Shown piece by piece: positions 35,699-44,371 of a stretch of 64,000 bases of DNA. The notes beneath the pieces were generated by a model. That model worked only from the letters and a program-made list of their open reading frames with translations. It did not search any database and was not told where the DNA came from. The DNA is from CAIRDP01 sp037134895 (GTDB taxonomy: Bacteria > Bacteroidota > Bacteroidia > Bacteroidales > FEN-979). Within the stretch, counting starts at the first letter, position 1; each line of letters begins with the position of its first letter. The position numbers and the translations under genes were made by a program. The stretch is from NCBI GenBank assembly GCA_037134895.1, contig JBAXLI010000008.1, positions 31,499 through 95,498 of the forward strand. Reading direction: 5' to 3'.

Positions 35699-36346
35699 TT
35701 AGCACGCTTTCATCATTTCCCCCACGATATTCCTCGTTCCTTCCTCGATCTGTCCCATTGTTGCGTCAAGCATATAGCAGGGGGTGGTGAAAAGCTTATG
35801 TACCGGGTCAATCACAACCTGGGCATGATCGGTTGTAATATTGATATTTCCCTGTTTTTCGATAAAACCAGCTGAGGCGGGATCCTGCCCTGTGGTTAAT
35901 TTTGCTCCCTTGAAAAGAATGGCAAGTATCACCGGTGCAATACACATGGCCCCAATGGGTTTCCCTGCTTCATGCATGGCTTTGACGGCTCTTTCGACAT
36001 CTGGGTTTACCCTGGCGTTATCGCCTTCATACGCCCAGCTGCAAAGATTTTTGGCAGCGCCGAATCCGCCGGGAAAAATAAGTGCATCGAAATCAGAAGC
36101 CCTGAATTCACTTAAAGGTTTGACATTGCCCCTTGTGATCCTTGACGCTTCAGTAAGTACGTTCCGTTTTTCGGGGGAGGGTTTCCCCTGAAGATGATCA
36201 ATCACATGATACTGCTCGGTATCCGGGGCAAAGCATCCTGCTGATGCACCGGCTTTCTCAATGGCAAGAAGGGTCAGAACGGTCTCGGTGATCTCTGCTC
36301 CGTCAAAAACACCGCAACCTGCAAGGACTACAGCAAATTTTTTCAT
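35699..36346 (-). CDS. elbB: ElbB-type DJ-1/PfpI glyoxalase-like protein
   Basis: 215 aa, DJ-1/PfpI superfamily, closest in pattern to ElbB (isoprenoid biosynthesis glyoxalase-like). The N-terminus reads VVLAGCGVFDGAEITETV. The nucleophile elbow is MCIAPVILA (Cys at about residue 135), preceded by LIFPGGFGAAKNL. DJ-1 members act on reactive dicarbonyls or as chaperones; the exact role of ElbB is not established. Single gene, converging with the GGGP synthase operon. Confidence 0.92.
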   Translation of the reverse strand: MKKFAVVLAGCGVFDGAEITETVLTLLAIEKAGASAGCFAPDTEQYHVIDHLQGKPSPEKRNVLTEASRITRGNVKPLSEFRASDFDALIFPGGFGAAKNLCSWAYEGDNARVNPDVERAVKAMHEAGKPIGAMCIAPVILAILFKGAKLTTGQDPASAGFIEKQGNINITTDHAQVVIDPVHKLFTTPCYMLDATMGQIEEGTRNIVGEMMKAC

Positions 36347-36431
36347 GTTTCCTGCGTTATATTGTTTAACCTGGTTTCACTGGTAAAATTATTAAAAATC
36401 AATGCCTGAAAACAAATTCGACATACATTCT

Positions 36432-36439
36432 TATTTTTG
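36432..36439 (+). promoter_or_regulatory. -7 element (TATTTTTG) before the sugar-nucleotide operon
   Basis: TATTTTTG matches TAnnTTTG and ends 24 bp before the ATG at 36464. Confidence 0.5.
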
Positions 36440-36463
36440 CAGAATCTAAAAATACTTTTACTG

Positions 36464-37594
36464 ATGAAGAAAATTCAAATGGTCGACTTACGCAGTCAGT
36501 ACCTGAACATGAAAGAAGAGATTGACAAGGCAGTTCATGAGGTCATTGATTCATGCGCCTTTATTAACGGTCCGGCCGTGCAGGGTTTCCAGAAAGACCT
36601 GGAAAAATATCTTGGAATAAAGCATGTGATCCCCTGTGCCAACGGTACCGATGCCTTGCAGGTTGCCATGATGGCACTTGGCCTTGAGCCGGGAGATGAA
36701 GTCATCACAACCTCCTTTACTTTTATTGCAACTGCGGAAGTCATTGCCCTGCTTAGGCTGACGCCCGTGCTCGTTGACGTGGATCCTGACACCTTCAACA
36801 TTGATCCGAAAGCTATTGAAAAAGCCATTACTCCCAAAACCAAAGCTATTGTCCCTGTTCATCTTTTCGGGCAGACAGCACCTATGGAAGAGATCATGGC
36901 TATTGCTGAAAAACATAAGTTGTTTGTCATTGAAGACAACTGCCAGGCTATCGGGGCCGACTATATTTTCAGCGACGGCAGCATGAAGAAGGCAGGAACC
37001 ATCGGGCAGATAGGATGCACCTCGTTTTTCCCTTCGAAGAACCTGGGATGCTATGGAGACGGGGGAGCAATCTTTACGAATGATGACAAGCTTGCAAGCC
37101 AGTTAAGGGTGGTCGTCAATCACGGGATGGCAGTAAGGTATTATCATGATTATGTGGGGGTGAATTCACGCCTCGACAGCATTCAGGCAGCAGTTCTGAA
37201 AGTCAAATTGCAGTATCTTGACCATTATGCTGCAAAACGCAGGGCTGCTGCGGATTTCTATGATAAAGCCTTTGCCGGGAACCCCAGACTGCAAACACCT
37301 GCGAGATATTCACATTCGAACCATGTATTCCATCAGTATACCCTGGTGACAAAAGATATCGACCGTGCAGCCCTGATAGCCCACCTGAATTCCAGGGATA
37401 TCCCGGCCATGATCTATTACCCCGTGCCCCTGCATCTGCAGAAAGCATATATCGATCCCCGTTACAAACCGGGAGATTTTCCTGTAACAGAACATCTTTC
37501 AAATACAGTGGTTTCCTTGCCTATGCATACAGAACTGGATGAGGAGCAGCTGAAACATATAACCTCTGCAGTACTTGAATTTGTAAAAGGCTGA
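36464..37594 (+). CDS. DegT/DnrJ/EryC1/StrS aminotransferase (WbpE-like)
   Basis: PLP enzyme of 376 aa from the ATG at 36464. Conserved features are IQMVDLRSQY, PCANGTDALQVAM, ITTSFTFIATAEVI, EDNCQAIGADY and the PLP lysine in TSFFPSKNLGCYGDGGA. The WbpE type adds the 3-amino group to UDP-3-keto-GlcNAcA. It is followed 1 bp later by a hexapeptide acetyltransferase and then by a Gfo/Idh dehydrogenase; these are the other WbpD and WbpB activities of UDP-2,3-diacetamido sugar acid synthesis. Specific substrate is inferred from the cluster. Confidence 0.92.
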   Translation: MKKIQMVDLRSQYLNMKEEIDKAVHEVIDSCAFINGPAVQGFQKDLEKYLGIKHVIPCANGTDALQVAMMALGLEPGDEVITTSFTFIATAEVIALLRLTPVLVDVDPDTFNIDPKAIEKAITPKTKAIVPVHLFGQTAPMEEIMAIAEKHKLFVIEDNCQAIGADYIFSDGSMKKAGTIGQIGCTSFFPSKNLGCYGDGGAIFTNDDKLASQLRVVVNHGMAVRYYHDYVGVNSRLDSIQAAVLKVKLQYLDHYAAKRRAAADFYDKAFAGNPRLQTPARYSHSNHVFHQYTLVTKDIDRAALIAHLNSRDIPAMIYYPVPLHLQKAYIDPRYKPGDFPVTEHLSNTVVSLPMHTELDEEQLKHITSAVLEFVKG

Positions 37595-37595
37595 C

Positions 37596-38177
37596 ATGGA
37601 AAAGGAATATTTTGCTCATGAATCGGCCATCATAGACGAAGGCTGTAAGATCGGGAAAGGGGTGAAAATATGGCATTTCACCCACATCATGAAAGACTGC
37701 GAAATAGGAGAAGGCTGTAACCTCGGTCAGAATGTTGTGGTTTCACCCCAGGTGAAACTTGGAAGGAATGTGAAGGTACAGAACAATGTTTCTATCTATA
37801 CGGGGGTGATCTGCGAGGATGATGTTTTCCTTGGCCCTTCGATGGTTTTTACGAATGTGATCAATCCGCGTTCACATATCCTCAGGAGAGACCAGTACCT
37901 GCAAACCCTTGTTAAAAATGGAGCTTCAATCGGTGCGAATGCAACTATCGTTTGCGGCCATACCATTGGTGAATTTGCCTTTATAGGTGCCGGTGCCGTT
38001 GTGACTAAGGATGTTCCCCCTTATGCCCTGGTTGTTGGCAATCCTGGCAGGCATGTTGGTTGGATGAGCGAATACGGCCACAGGCTGGAGTTTGACAAAC
38101 TGGGAATTGCAGTTTGCCCTGAAAGCGGTGAAAAATATCAGTTGAACAACGGTAAAGTAATTAAATCAGGTAAATGA
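37596..38177 (+). CDS. Hexapeptide N-acetyltransferase (WbpD-like)
   Basis: 193 aa left-handed beta-helix acyltransferase. The N-terminus reads ESAIIDEGCKIGKGVKIWHF, then imperfect hexapeptide rungs (CEIGEGCNLGQNVVVSPQV; VKVQNNVSIYTGVICED), then GFAFIGAGAVVTKDVPPYA-like capping and the loop VFTNVINPRS. WbpD acetylates UDP-GlcNAc3NA acid at the 3-amino group with acetyl-CoA. It overlaps the next gene by 4 bp (ATGA at 38174-38177), so translation is coupled. Confidence 0.93.
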   Translation: MEKEYFAHESAIIDEGCKIGKGVKIWHFTHIMKDCEIGEGCNLGQNVVVSPQVKLGRNVKVQNNVSIYTGVICEDDVFLGPSMVFTNVINPRSHILRRDQYLQTLVKNGASIGANATIVCGHTIGEFAFIGAGAVVTKDVPPYALVVGNPGRHVGWMSEYGHRLEFDKLGIAVCPESGEKYQLNNGKVIKSGK

Positions 38178-39166
38178 AAATGACTGAATTGAACAGGCCG
38201 GCGAATTTTGCACTGATTGGAGCTGCAGGTTATATTGCACCCCGGCATATGAAAGCTATAAAGGAGACTGGAAACAGGCTGATTTGTGCACTGGATCCAT
38301 ATGACGGAGTCGGGATCATTGACAGTTATTTCCCGGATGCTGACTTTTTTATTGAGCCGGAACGTTTTGACCGCCACCTCGACAAGCTCAGGAGGATGGG
38401 CATAGCCAGGAAAAGACAGGAAGACAACAGGGTTGATTATGTGAGCATCTGCTCTCCCAACTATATGCACGATTCGCATATCAGGCTGGCCCTTCGCAAT
38501 GATGCCAATGCCATTTGCGAAAAACCGATTGTGCTTAATCCCTGGAATCTTGATGCCTTGAAAGAGATCGAGAAGGAGACAGGGAAAAAAGTGTATACCG
38601 TGCTCCAGCTCAGATTGCATCCGGTGATCATCGCCTTGCGTGAGAAGATAAGGAAAGGCCCAAAGAACAAGGTATACAACCTTGACCTTACTTATATCAC
38701 CTCGAGGGGCAACTGGTATTATCGTTCCTGGAAAGGTGATGTTTCCAAATCGGGTGGCATCGCAACCAATATAGGAATTCACTTTTTTGATATGCTTACC
38801 TGGATCTTCGGAGATGTAAAAGCCAACAAGGTCCATGTGATGAACGGGAACAAGGCAGGAGGGTATCTTGAACTCGAAAAAGCCAGGATACGCTGGTTTC
38901 TCAGCCTTGATTATAATGACGTTCCCGATGATGTGAAGAAAGCCGGAAAGCGTACTTACCGTTTGCTGACCCTTGACGGGGATGCCGTTGAGTTCAGCGA
39001 AGGATTCACCGACCTGCATACTGTTACATACAGGGAAATTTTAAGCGGTCAGGGGTTCGGGCTGAGTGATGCCAGACCCAGTATAAATATTGCATTCCAG
39101 ATCAGGAACGAGACCCCGGTGGGGCTTAAGGGGGATTATCATCCGTTTCTGAAAGGTGGGGATTAG
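38174..39166 (+). CDS. Gfo/Idh/MocA oxidoreductase (WbpB-like)
   Basis: 330 aa NAD-dependent dehydrogenase. The Rossmann loop is ALIGAAGYIAPRHM, followed by CSPNYMHDSHIR and the conserved EKPIVLNPW. The C-terminal dehydrogenase-type domain has GGIATNIGIHFFDMLTWIFG. WbpB oxidises the 3-hydroxyl of UDP-GlcNAcA, giving the ketone used by WbpE. WbpA (UDP-GlcNAc 6-dehydrogenase) and the epimerase WbpI are not in the window. The TAG stop (39164-39166) is itself part of the following GGGGATTAGGG-type array, so the last residues (KGGD) may have been set by the repeat. Confidence 0.92.
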   Translation: MKMTELNRPANFALIGAAGYIAPRHMKAIKETGNRLICALDPYDGVGIIDSYFPDADFFIEPERFDRHLDKLRRMGIARKRQEDNRVDYVSICSPNYMHDSHIRLALRNDANAICEKPIVLNPWNLDALKEIEKETGKKVYTVLQLRLHPVIIALREKIRKGPKNKVYNLDLTYITSRGNWYYRSWKGDVSKSGGIATNIGIHFFDMLTWIFGDVKANKVHVMNGNKAGGYLELEKARIRWFLSLDYNDVPDDVKKAGKRTYRLLTLDGDAVEFSEGFTDLHTVTYREILSGQGFGLSDARPSINIAFQIRNETPVGLKGDYHPFLKGGD

Positions 39167-39273
39167 GGATTGGGGATTAGGGATTAGGGATTGGGGATTA
39201 GGGATTAGGGATTAGGGATTAGGGATTAGGGATTAGTAATACCTTAAACCCCAACCCCCAACCCCCTACCCCT
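39158..39273. repeat. Heptanucleotide fold-back array, GGGATTA flavour
   Basis: About eleven units of AGGGATT/GGGGATT, a short centre (AGTAATACCTT), then AAACCCC, AACCCCC, AACCCCC and TACCCCT. The left end overlaps the last codons and TAG stop of the WbpB-like gene. The array ends about 25 bp before galE. Confidence 0.93.
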
Positions 39274-39298
39274 AAAACGTTTTACAAAAACTAAACTT

Positions 39299-40321
39299 AT
39301 GAAAATACTAGTGACAGGCGGAACCGGCTACATCGGCAGTCATACCGTAGTGGAGCTCCAGGCCAGGGGTTTTGAAGTCATCATCGTTGATGATTTTTCG
39401 AATTCCTCTGCCGACGTGCTTGATAACATCGCTTTGATCAGCGGGAAAAAGCCAATGTTCGAACAGTTTGACCTTACCGATGCAATGAAAACCTCGGCTT
39501 TTTTCGGTAAACACAGCGACATCTCCGGGATCATACATTTCGCAGCTTTCAAGGCGGTGGGTGAGTCGGTGGAGCAACCACTGAAATATTACCGCAATAA
39601 CCTTGTTTCCCTGATCAACATCCTCCAGGGCATGAAGGATAACGGGATCCGGAACATTGTGTTTTCTTCTTCCTGCACAGTTTACGGACAGCCAGAGAAG
39701 CTCCCTGTCAAGGAAGACGCCCCTATACAGGCAGCCTGGTCACCATATGGAAATACCAAGCAGATATCTGAAGAGATCATCAGAGATACCAGCAATGTCA
39801 ATGATGTATTTGGAATTCTTTTAAGGTATTTTAACCCCATAGGGGCGCATGAATCGGCAATCATTGGTGAACTTCCGCTTGGTGTGCCTAATTGTTTAAT
39901 GCCATATATTACACAAACTGCCATTGGCAAGAGGCCCTTCCTGAGGGTATGGGGAAACGATTACAGCACTCCCGACGGGACTGCGATCCGTGATTACCTG
40001 CATGTGACCGACCTTGCAAAGGCGCATGTGGTTGCTGTGGAACGTATGCTGAACGGGAAAATGAAAGAGAAGGTTGAGGTGTTCAATCTAGGCACTGGAA
40101 ACGGTTGCTCCGTACTTCAGGTCATCGAGTCTTTTCAGCGTACGACAGGAGTCAAACTGAATTCCCAGATCATGGAACGCAGGCCCGGAGATATAGAACA
40201 GGTTTGGGCCGATACTGAATTCGCCAACACGGAGCTTGGATGGAAAGCTGAGAAGACCCTTGACGAAATGACGGCTTCTGCCTGGAAGTGGGAAAAGGTC
40301 CTTGCTGAAAAGGGGCGTTAG
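39299..40321 (+). CDS. galE: UDP-glucose 4-epimerase
   Basis: 340 aa, short-chain dehydrogenase fold. GGTGYIGSHTVVEL binds NAD. DLTD, IHFAAFKAVGES and the catalytic Ser and Tyr-x3-Lys (SSSCTVYG; PYGNTKQISEE) follow in order, then LRYFNPIGAHESA, which is typical of GalE. It interconverts UDP-Glc and UDP-Gal, or the GlcNAc/GalNAc forms. It lies in the sugar-nucleotide region, but an array of 116 bp separates it from the Wbp-like genes. Confidence 0.95.
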   Translation: MKILVTGGTGYIGSHTVVELQARGFEVIIVDDFSNSSADVLDNIALISGKKPMFEQFDLTDAMKTSAFFGKHSDISGIIHFAAFKAVGESVEQPLKYYRNNLVSLINILQGMKDNGIRNIVFSSSCTVYGQPEKLPVKEDAPIQAAWSPYGNTKQISEEIIRDTSNVNDVFGILLRYFNPIGAHESAIIGELPLGVPNCLMPYITQTAIGKRPFLRVWGNDYSTPDGTAIRDYLHVTDLAKAHVVAVERMLNGKMKEKVEVFNLGTGNGCSVLQVIESFQRTTGVKLNSQIMERRPGDIEQVWADTEFANTELGWKAEKTLDEMTASAWKWEKVLAEKGR

Positions 40322-40333
40322 GATATTATTTTG

Positions 40334-40341
40334 TACATTTG
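40334..40341 (+). promoter_or_regulatory. -7 element (TACATTTG) before rfbB
   Basis: TACATTTG matches TAnnTTTG and ends 27 bp before the rfbB ATG at 40369, in the 47-bp gap after galE. Confidence 0.45.
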
Positions 40342-40368
40342 AGATTCAAACATTAAATTTTCGTTGCG

Positions 40369-41418
40369 ATGAAAACAATTCTGATCACCGGAGGTGCAGG
40401 GTTTATTGGTTCCCATGTAGTGCGGAGGTTCGTGAAAAATTATCCGCAGTACCATATTGTTAACCTCGACAAGCTTACATATGCCGGGAATCTTTCCAAT
40501 CTCAGGGATATTGAAAAGGAACCGAATTACGAATTCATCAAGGCGGATATCGTTGCAGCCGAGCTGGTCAAGAAGATCTTCCAGAAATACAAGTTTGACG
40601 GAGTGATCCATCTTGCCGCCGAATCACATGTTGACAGGTCGATAACAAATCCCACGGAGTTCATTTACACAAATATTGTTGGAACAGTGAACCTTCTTAA
40701 CGCAGCCCGTGAGGTATGGACTCATACTGAAGGAAAGCGGTTTTATCATATTTCGACGGATGAAGTTTACGGGTCTTTAGGCGAGAAGGGTTTATTTACG
40801 GAAGAGACTTCCTATGATCCGAGGAGCCCTTACTCTGCATCCAAAGCCAGTTCTGATCATCTTGTACGGGCTTATTTTCATACATACAAACTCCCCGTTG
40901 TAATCTCGAATTGTTCGAACAATTACGGCCCATACCAGTTTCCCGAAAAACTCATTCCGCTTTCAATAAACAATATCAGGAACAACAAACTTATCCCGGT
41001 TTACGGCAAGGGAGAGAACATCCGTGACTGGTTATATGTTGAAGACCATGCGGAAGCGATTGACCGCATCTTCCATTCGGGGATCAATGGGGAGACGTAC
41101 AATATTGGCGGGCATAATGAATGGAAAAACATTGACCTGCTCAGGTTGTTATGCAAGATCATGGATCAGAAACTGCGACGTACAGCAGGATCTTCCGAAC
41201 AGCTTATCACCTATGTGAAAGACCGGGCCGGCCATGATCTGCGGTATGCAATCGACTCAGCCAAAATTCAGAAAGACCTGAAATGGAGAGTAAGTACCAT
41301 GTTTGAGCAAGGCCTTGAGAAGACTGTCGACTGGTATCTTGCCAACGAGGAATGGATGAAGAATGTCACCTCGGGGGAATACCAGAAGTATTATGAAGGA
41401 CAGTATACCAAGAGGTAG
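40369..41418 (+). CDS. rfbB: dTDP-glucose 4,6-dehydratase
   Basis: 349 aa. Makes dTDP-4-keto-6-deoxyglucose for dTDP-rhamnose and other deoxysugars. GGAGFIGSHVVRRF (NAD), HLAAESHVDRSI, HISTDEVYGSLG, and the catalytic YSASKASSDH with the Tyr-x3-Lys motif and NNYGPYQFPEKLIPL are all characteristic. rfbA, rfbC and rfbD are not in the window. It is followed by a strong terminator at 41439-41477. Confidence 0.96.
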   Translation: MKTILITGGAGFIGSHVVRRFVKNYPQYHIVNLDKLTYAGNLSNLRDIEKEPNYEFIKADIVAAELVKKIFQKYKFDGVIHLAAESHVDRSITNPTEFIYTNIVGTVNLLNAAREVWTHTEGKRFYHISTDEVYGSLGEKGLFTEETSYDPRSPYSASKASSDHLVRAYFHTYKLPVVISNCSNNYGPYQFPEKLIPLSINNIRNNKLIPVYGKGENIRDWLYVEDHAEAIDRIFHSGINGETYNIGGHNEWKNIDLLRLLCKIMDQKLRRTAGSSEQLITYVKDRAGHDLRYAIDSAKIQKDLKWRVSTMFEQGLEKTVDWYLANEEWMKNVTSGEYQKYYEGQYTKR

Positions 41419-41438
41419 AAACCGGAAATCATGTAAAA

Positions 41439-41477
41439 GAAAGGCCCCGTGCATCTGCCACGGGGCCTTTCTTTTTT
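41439..41477. terminator. Strong bidirectional intrinsic terminator between rfbB and fabD
   Basis: A 13-bp perfect stem, GAAAGGCCCCGTG (41439-41451) with CACGGGGCCTTTC (41459-41471), a 7-nt loop (CATCTGC) and six Ts (41472-41477) on the plus strand. Read on the minus strand it also terminates fabD, followed by TTTT. It contrasts with the other convergent gaps, which carry heptamer arrays. Confidence 0.93.
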
Positions 41478-42352
41478 CAGGCGCCTGAAACGCTTACATC
41501 TTTCCCGATCTTGGAAATCAGGCCCTGCAACACATTTCCGGGTCCGACTTCAATGAAATGAGTGGCACCATCGGCTATCATTCGCTGTATCAGCTGTGTC
41601 CACAAAACCGGAGCCGTAAGCTGGGCAACCAGGTTTTCCTTTATCTTTAAGGGATTAGTAACTCTTTCGGCAGTGGCATTCTGGTATATCGGGCATATAG
41701 GCTCATGAAAAACAGTGCTGTTGATTGCCTCAGCAAGTTCAACCCTTGCAGGTTCCATCAACGGAGAGTGGAAAGCACCGCCTACCTTCAGAGGAAGAGC
41801 ACGTCTTGCTCCGGCCGCTTTCAGTTTCTCGCAGGCAATTTCAATCCCTTTCAGACTTCCTGAAATGACCAGCTGGCCGGGACTGTTGTAATTTGCAGGA
41901 ACTACTATTTCATCAATACTTTTACAGATCTCTTCCACCTTCTGGTCGTCAAGGCCCAGGATTGCAGCCATAGTCGAAGGTTCTTTCTCACAGGCTTTCT
42001 GCATGGCATTTGCCCTTGCGAACACCAGCCTCAGAGCGTCTTCAAATGATAATACCCTGTTAGCAACAAGGGCAGAAAATTCTCCCAGGGAATGCCCGGC
42101 TACCATATCTGGTTTAAATGAATCTCCCAGGGTAGAGGCCAGGATTATAGAATGCAGGAAGATCGCGGGCTGGGTTACCCTGGTCTGTCTCAGGTCCTCG
42201 TCGGTGCCGGCGAACATGAGGTCGGTGATCCGGAAACCTAAAACTTCATTTGCTTTTTCAAACAGATTTTTTGCGGAATCAGATTTCTCATAAAGATCCT
42301 TTCCCATTCCGACAAACTGGGCTCCCTGCCCGGGAAATACGTATGCTGACAT
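41477..42352 (-). CDS. fabD: Malonyl-CoA:ACP transacylase
   Basis: 291 aa, FabD. Loads malonyl units onto ACP for fatty-acid synthesis. FPGQGAQFVGMGKDLYE at the start, the catalytic serine in VAGHSLGEFSALVA, and the C-terminal HFIEVGPGNVLQGLI are diagnostic. It is separated from the upstream Bax inhibitor-like gene by an array (42391-42466) but may still be read through from it. The stop overlaps the T-tract of the rfbB/fabD terminator. Confidence 0.96.
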   Translation of the reverse strand: MSAYVFPGQGAQFVGMGKDLYEKSDSAKNLFEKANEVLGFRITDLMFAGTDEDLRQTRVTQPAIFLHSIILASTLGDSFKPDMVAGHSLGEFSALVANRVLSFEDALRLVFARANAMQKACEKEPSTMAAILGLDDQKVEEICKSIDEIVVPANYNSPGQLVISGSLKGIEIACEKLKAAGARRALPLKVGGAFHSPLMEPARVELAEAINSTVFHEPICPIYQNATAERVTNPLKIKENLVAQLTAPVLWTQLIQRMIADGATHFIEVGPGNVLQGLISKIGKDVSVSGA

Positions 42353-42390
42353 ATAGCTCTTTTTAGAGGTTAATCTTTGTGATACAATTT

Positions 42391-42466
42391 ACGAGTGACG
42401 AATGACGAGTGACGATTTCTGAATTCGTAACTCGTAACTCGTAATTCGTAATTCGTAATTCGTAAC
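42391..42466. repeat. Heptanucleotide fold-back array, GARTTAC flavour
   Basis: ACGAGTG, ACGAATG, ACGAGTG and ACGATTT, a 3-bp centre, then AATTCGT, AACTCGT twice and AATTCGT three times. It directly abuts the stop codon of the Bax inhibitor-like gene (TAA on the minus strand at 42467-42469). The halves are complementary. Confidence 0.92.
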
Positions 42467-43201
42467 TTACTTTCTGTCTCCCAGGAACCTGATGAGGAAA
42501 AGGAACAGGTTGATAAAATCGAGGTAAAGAGTCAGAGCGCCAAGGATACTGGCTTTTTTTGCATTCTCCTCCCCAAAGCTTCCGGCACCTGCCCCGATCC
42601 TTTTCAGTCTCTGAACATCATATGCTGTAAGCCCGGTGAAAATCAAAACGCCAAGTACACTGATAATGTATTCCATTGTGCTGCTATGCATGAAAAAATT
42701 TACAAGCATCGCGATCATAATACCGATAAGCCCCATCATCAGGATGGATCCGAACTTGGTGAGATCGGTCTTGGTTGTATAACCGGCAACGGACATGATG
42801 CCGAACATACCTGCGGCTACTATGAATGTTTTAAATACCGAGGCTGAGGTATATATCAGGAGAATGAAACTCAGGCTCATTCCCATTAAAACCGAGAACG
42901 CAATGAACAGTAAAGTCATGGCCAGGGCCGATAATTTCTGAAATCCAAAAGACATAAGAATCACGAAACCGAGAGGAGCCAGTGTTACGATCCAGCCTAG
43001 TATGGTAAGTCCTCCGGTTTCAACATTCACCAGGCTTCTTATTGCTGCCTCTGAAGAAGCAAACCAGTATGCGGTGCCTGCTGTAATGATCATTGCAAGG
43101 GTCATCCATGTAAATACCTGTGACATGAATGTTTTAGCGATAACCCCGGCGTCAGCTCCCTGAGCCGATCCGAAATAGTTCCTGTTATTGTCTTCAAACA
43201 T
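42467..43201 (-). CDS. Bax inhibitor-1/YccA family membrane protein
   Basis: 244 aa with seven hydrophobic segments typical of the UPF0005/TMBIM family. TFMSQVFTWMTLAMIITAGTA is an N-terminal signature region, and TGLTAYDVQRLKRI a C-terminal one before the last helix. Proteins of this family include pH-sensitive calcium leak channels and the FtsH regulator YccA; the role of this one is not known. It lies between heptamer arrays on both sides. Confidence 0.92.
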   Translation of the reverse strand: MFEDNNRNYFGSAQGADAGVIAKTFMSQVFTWMTLAMIITAGTAYWFASSEAAIRSLVNVETGGLTILGWIVTLAPLGFVILMSFGFQKLSALAMTLLFIAFSVLMGMSLSFILLIYTSASVFKTFIVAAGMFGIMSVAGYTTKTDLTKFGSILMMGLIGIMIAMLVNFFMHSSTMEYIISVLGVLIFTGLTAYDVQRLKRIGAGAGSFGEENAKKASILGALTLYLDFINLFLFLIRFLGDRK

Positions 43202-43223
43202 GTTGTTGTCTCCTATTATTTTT

Positions 43224-43294
43224 AGGGTTTGGGGGTTAGGGTTTAGGGATAAGCAATATCACCCTAATCCCTAATCCCCAATCCCTAATCCCTG
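43224..43294. repeat. Heptanucleotide fold-back array, GGGTTTA/CCCTAAT flavour
   Basis: Units AGGGTTT, GGGGGTT, AGGGTTT and AGGGATA, a centre AGCAATATC, then ACCCTAA, TCCCTAA, TCCCCAA, TCCCTAA and TCCCTG. The array ends 4 bp from the folE stop. Its halves are complementary. Confidence 0.92.
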
Positions 43295-43298
43295 TTAA

Positions 43299-43910
43299 TT
43301 AATGCAATCTTGTTGATATTAAGTGTAAAAATTCAGCCCGGGTTTTATCCCTTTCAAACGCTCCGATGAAATCAGATGTTGTTGTGACAGAATTCTGCTT
43401 CTGAATACCGCGCATTGACATACACAAATGTTGTGCCTCAATTACAACTGCCACACCAAGGGGCTTCAGGGTGTTATTGATCGCATCCTTGATCTGCATC
43501 GTGAGCCTTTCCTGTACTTGAAGCCTTCTTGCATAAATTTCGACCACCCTTGCAATCTTGCTCAGGCCGGTGATGTACTTGTCGGGGATATAGGCAACGT
43601 GCGCTTTGCCGATAAACGGGATCATATGATGTTCACACATGGAGTATATCTCTATGTCCTTCACAATCACCATTTCACGGTAGTCTTCACGGAATCTTGC
43701 CGACAGAAGGATGTCTTCAGGGTCAAGGTTGTAACCCTGGTTCAGGAACAGGATCGACTTAGCTACCCTTAAAGGAGTCTTGAGCAATCCCTCACGTTCC
43801 GGGTTTTCACCTATGAGCCTGAGTATCTCCTTGTAATGATAACTTAATTTCTCAATTTTTGCCGGATCATAATCATCGGTCCGTTCGTAACTTAATTTCT
43901 CTTCTGTCAT
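43299..43910 (-). CDS. folE: GTP cyclohydrolase I
   Basis: 203 aa. Converts GTP to dihydroneopterin triphosphate, the precursor of folate and of queuosine/biopterin. REGLLKTPLRVAKS, the zinc-binding CEHHMIPFIGKAHVAYIP and RLQVQERLTMQI are conserved, with the second Cys in AQHLCMSMRG. It follows the PTPS-like gene by 15 bp, and that enzyme uses its product. Confidence 0.96.
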   Translation of the reverse strand: MTEEKLSYERTDDYDPAKIEKLSYHYKEILRLIGENPEREGLLKTPLRVAKSILFLNQGYNLDPEDILLSARFREDYREMVIVKDIEIYSMCEHHMIPFIGKAHVAYIPDKYITGLSKIARVVEIYARRLQVQERLTMQIKDAINNTLKPLGVAVVIEAQHLCMSMRGIQKQNSVTTTSDFIGAFERDKTRAEFLHLISTRLH

Positions 43911-43925
43911 GACAATTTGTCTTTG

Positions 43926-44339
43926 TTATCCGCCAAAATATTCCACAGAATTATTCTCAGTTTCTTCTAGCCTTACCGAATGAAGCAATGCTCCTGCACT
44001 GCGGATGCCGGGCTCAAGTTGCTCCCAGATCCCGACTGCTATATTTTCAGTTGAGGCAAGTTTCCCTTTCATGAAATCAACCTCAAGGTTAATATTCTTA
44101 TGGTCAAGTTTTTGCAATACGTCTTTGTCGATCAGGCTGCTAAGTGTTTTAAGATCCATCACGAAACCTGTTTGGGAGCTGAGTTCTCCTTTAACAGTTA
44201 CAACCAGGGTATAATTATGCCCGTGCCACAGAGGATTAGAGCATTTCCCGAAAACTCTGAGGTTCTGCTCATCGGAATATTCGGGGCGAAAAAGCCTGTG
44301 TGCTGCGTTAAAATGTTCTTTTCTTGAGACAAAAACCAT
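43926..44339 (-). CDS. 6-pyruvoyl tetrahydropterin synthase/QueD family protein
   Basis: 137 aa from the ATG at 44339. Zinc ligands are the His of EHFNAAHRL and both His of HGHNYTL, and a cysteine stands before them in FGKCSNPLWHGHNY. A Cys at that place is the catalytic residue of true PTPS enzymes, so this may form 6-pyruvoyl-tetrahydropterin or carboxy-tetrahydropterin. ATENIAVGIWEQL-like and RLEETENNSVEY close the protein. It precedes folE in an operon and has its own promoter element at 44361. Confidence 0.92.
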   Translation of the reverse strand: MVFVSRKEHFNAAHRLFRPEYSDEQNLRVFGKCSNPLWHGHNYTLVVTVKGELSSQTGFVMDLKTLSSLIDKDVLQKLDHKNINLEVDFMKGKLASTENIAVGIWEQLEPGIRSAGALLHSVRLEETENNSVEYFGG

Positions 44340-44360
44340 AACGAACCGCTTGATAAAAGA

Positions 44361-44368
44361 CAAAGTTA
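44361..44368 (-). promoter_or_regulatory. -7 element (TAACTTTG) before the PTPS-like gene
   Basis: A minus-strand TAnnTTTG match lies 22 bp upstream of the ATG at 44339, within the gap between DUF4421 and this gene. Confidence 0.45.
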
Positions 44369-44371
44369 CGA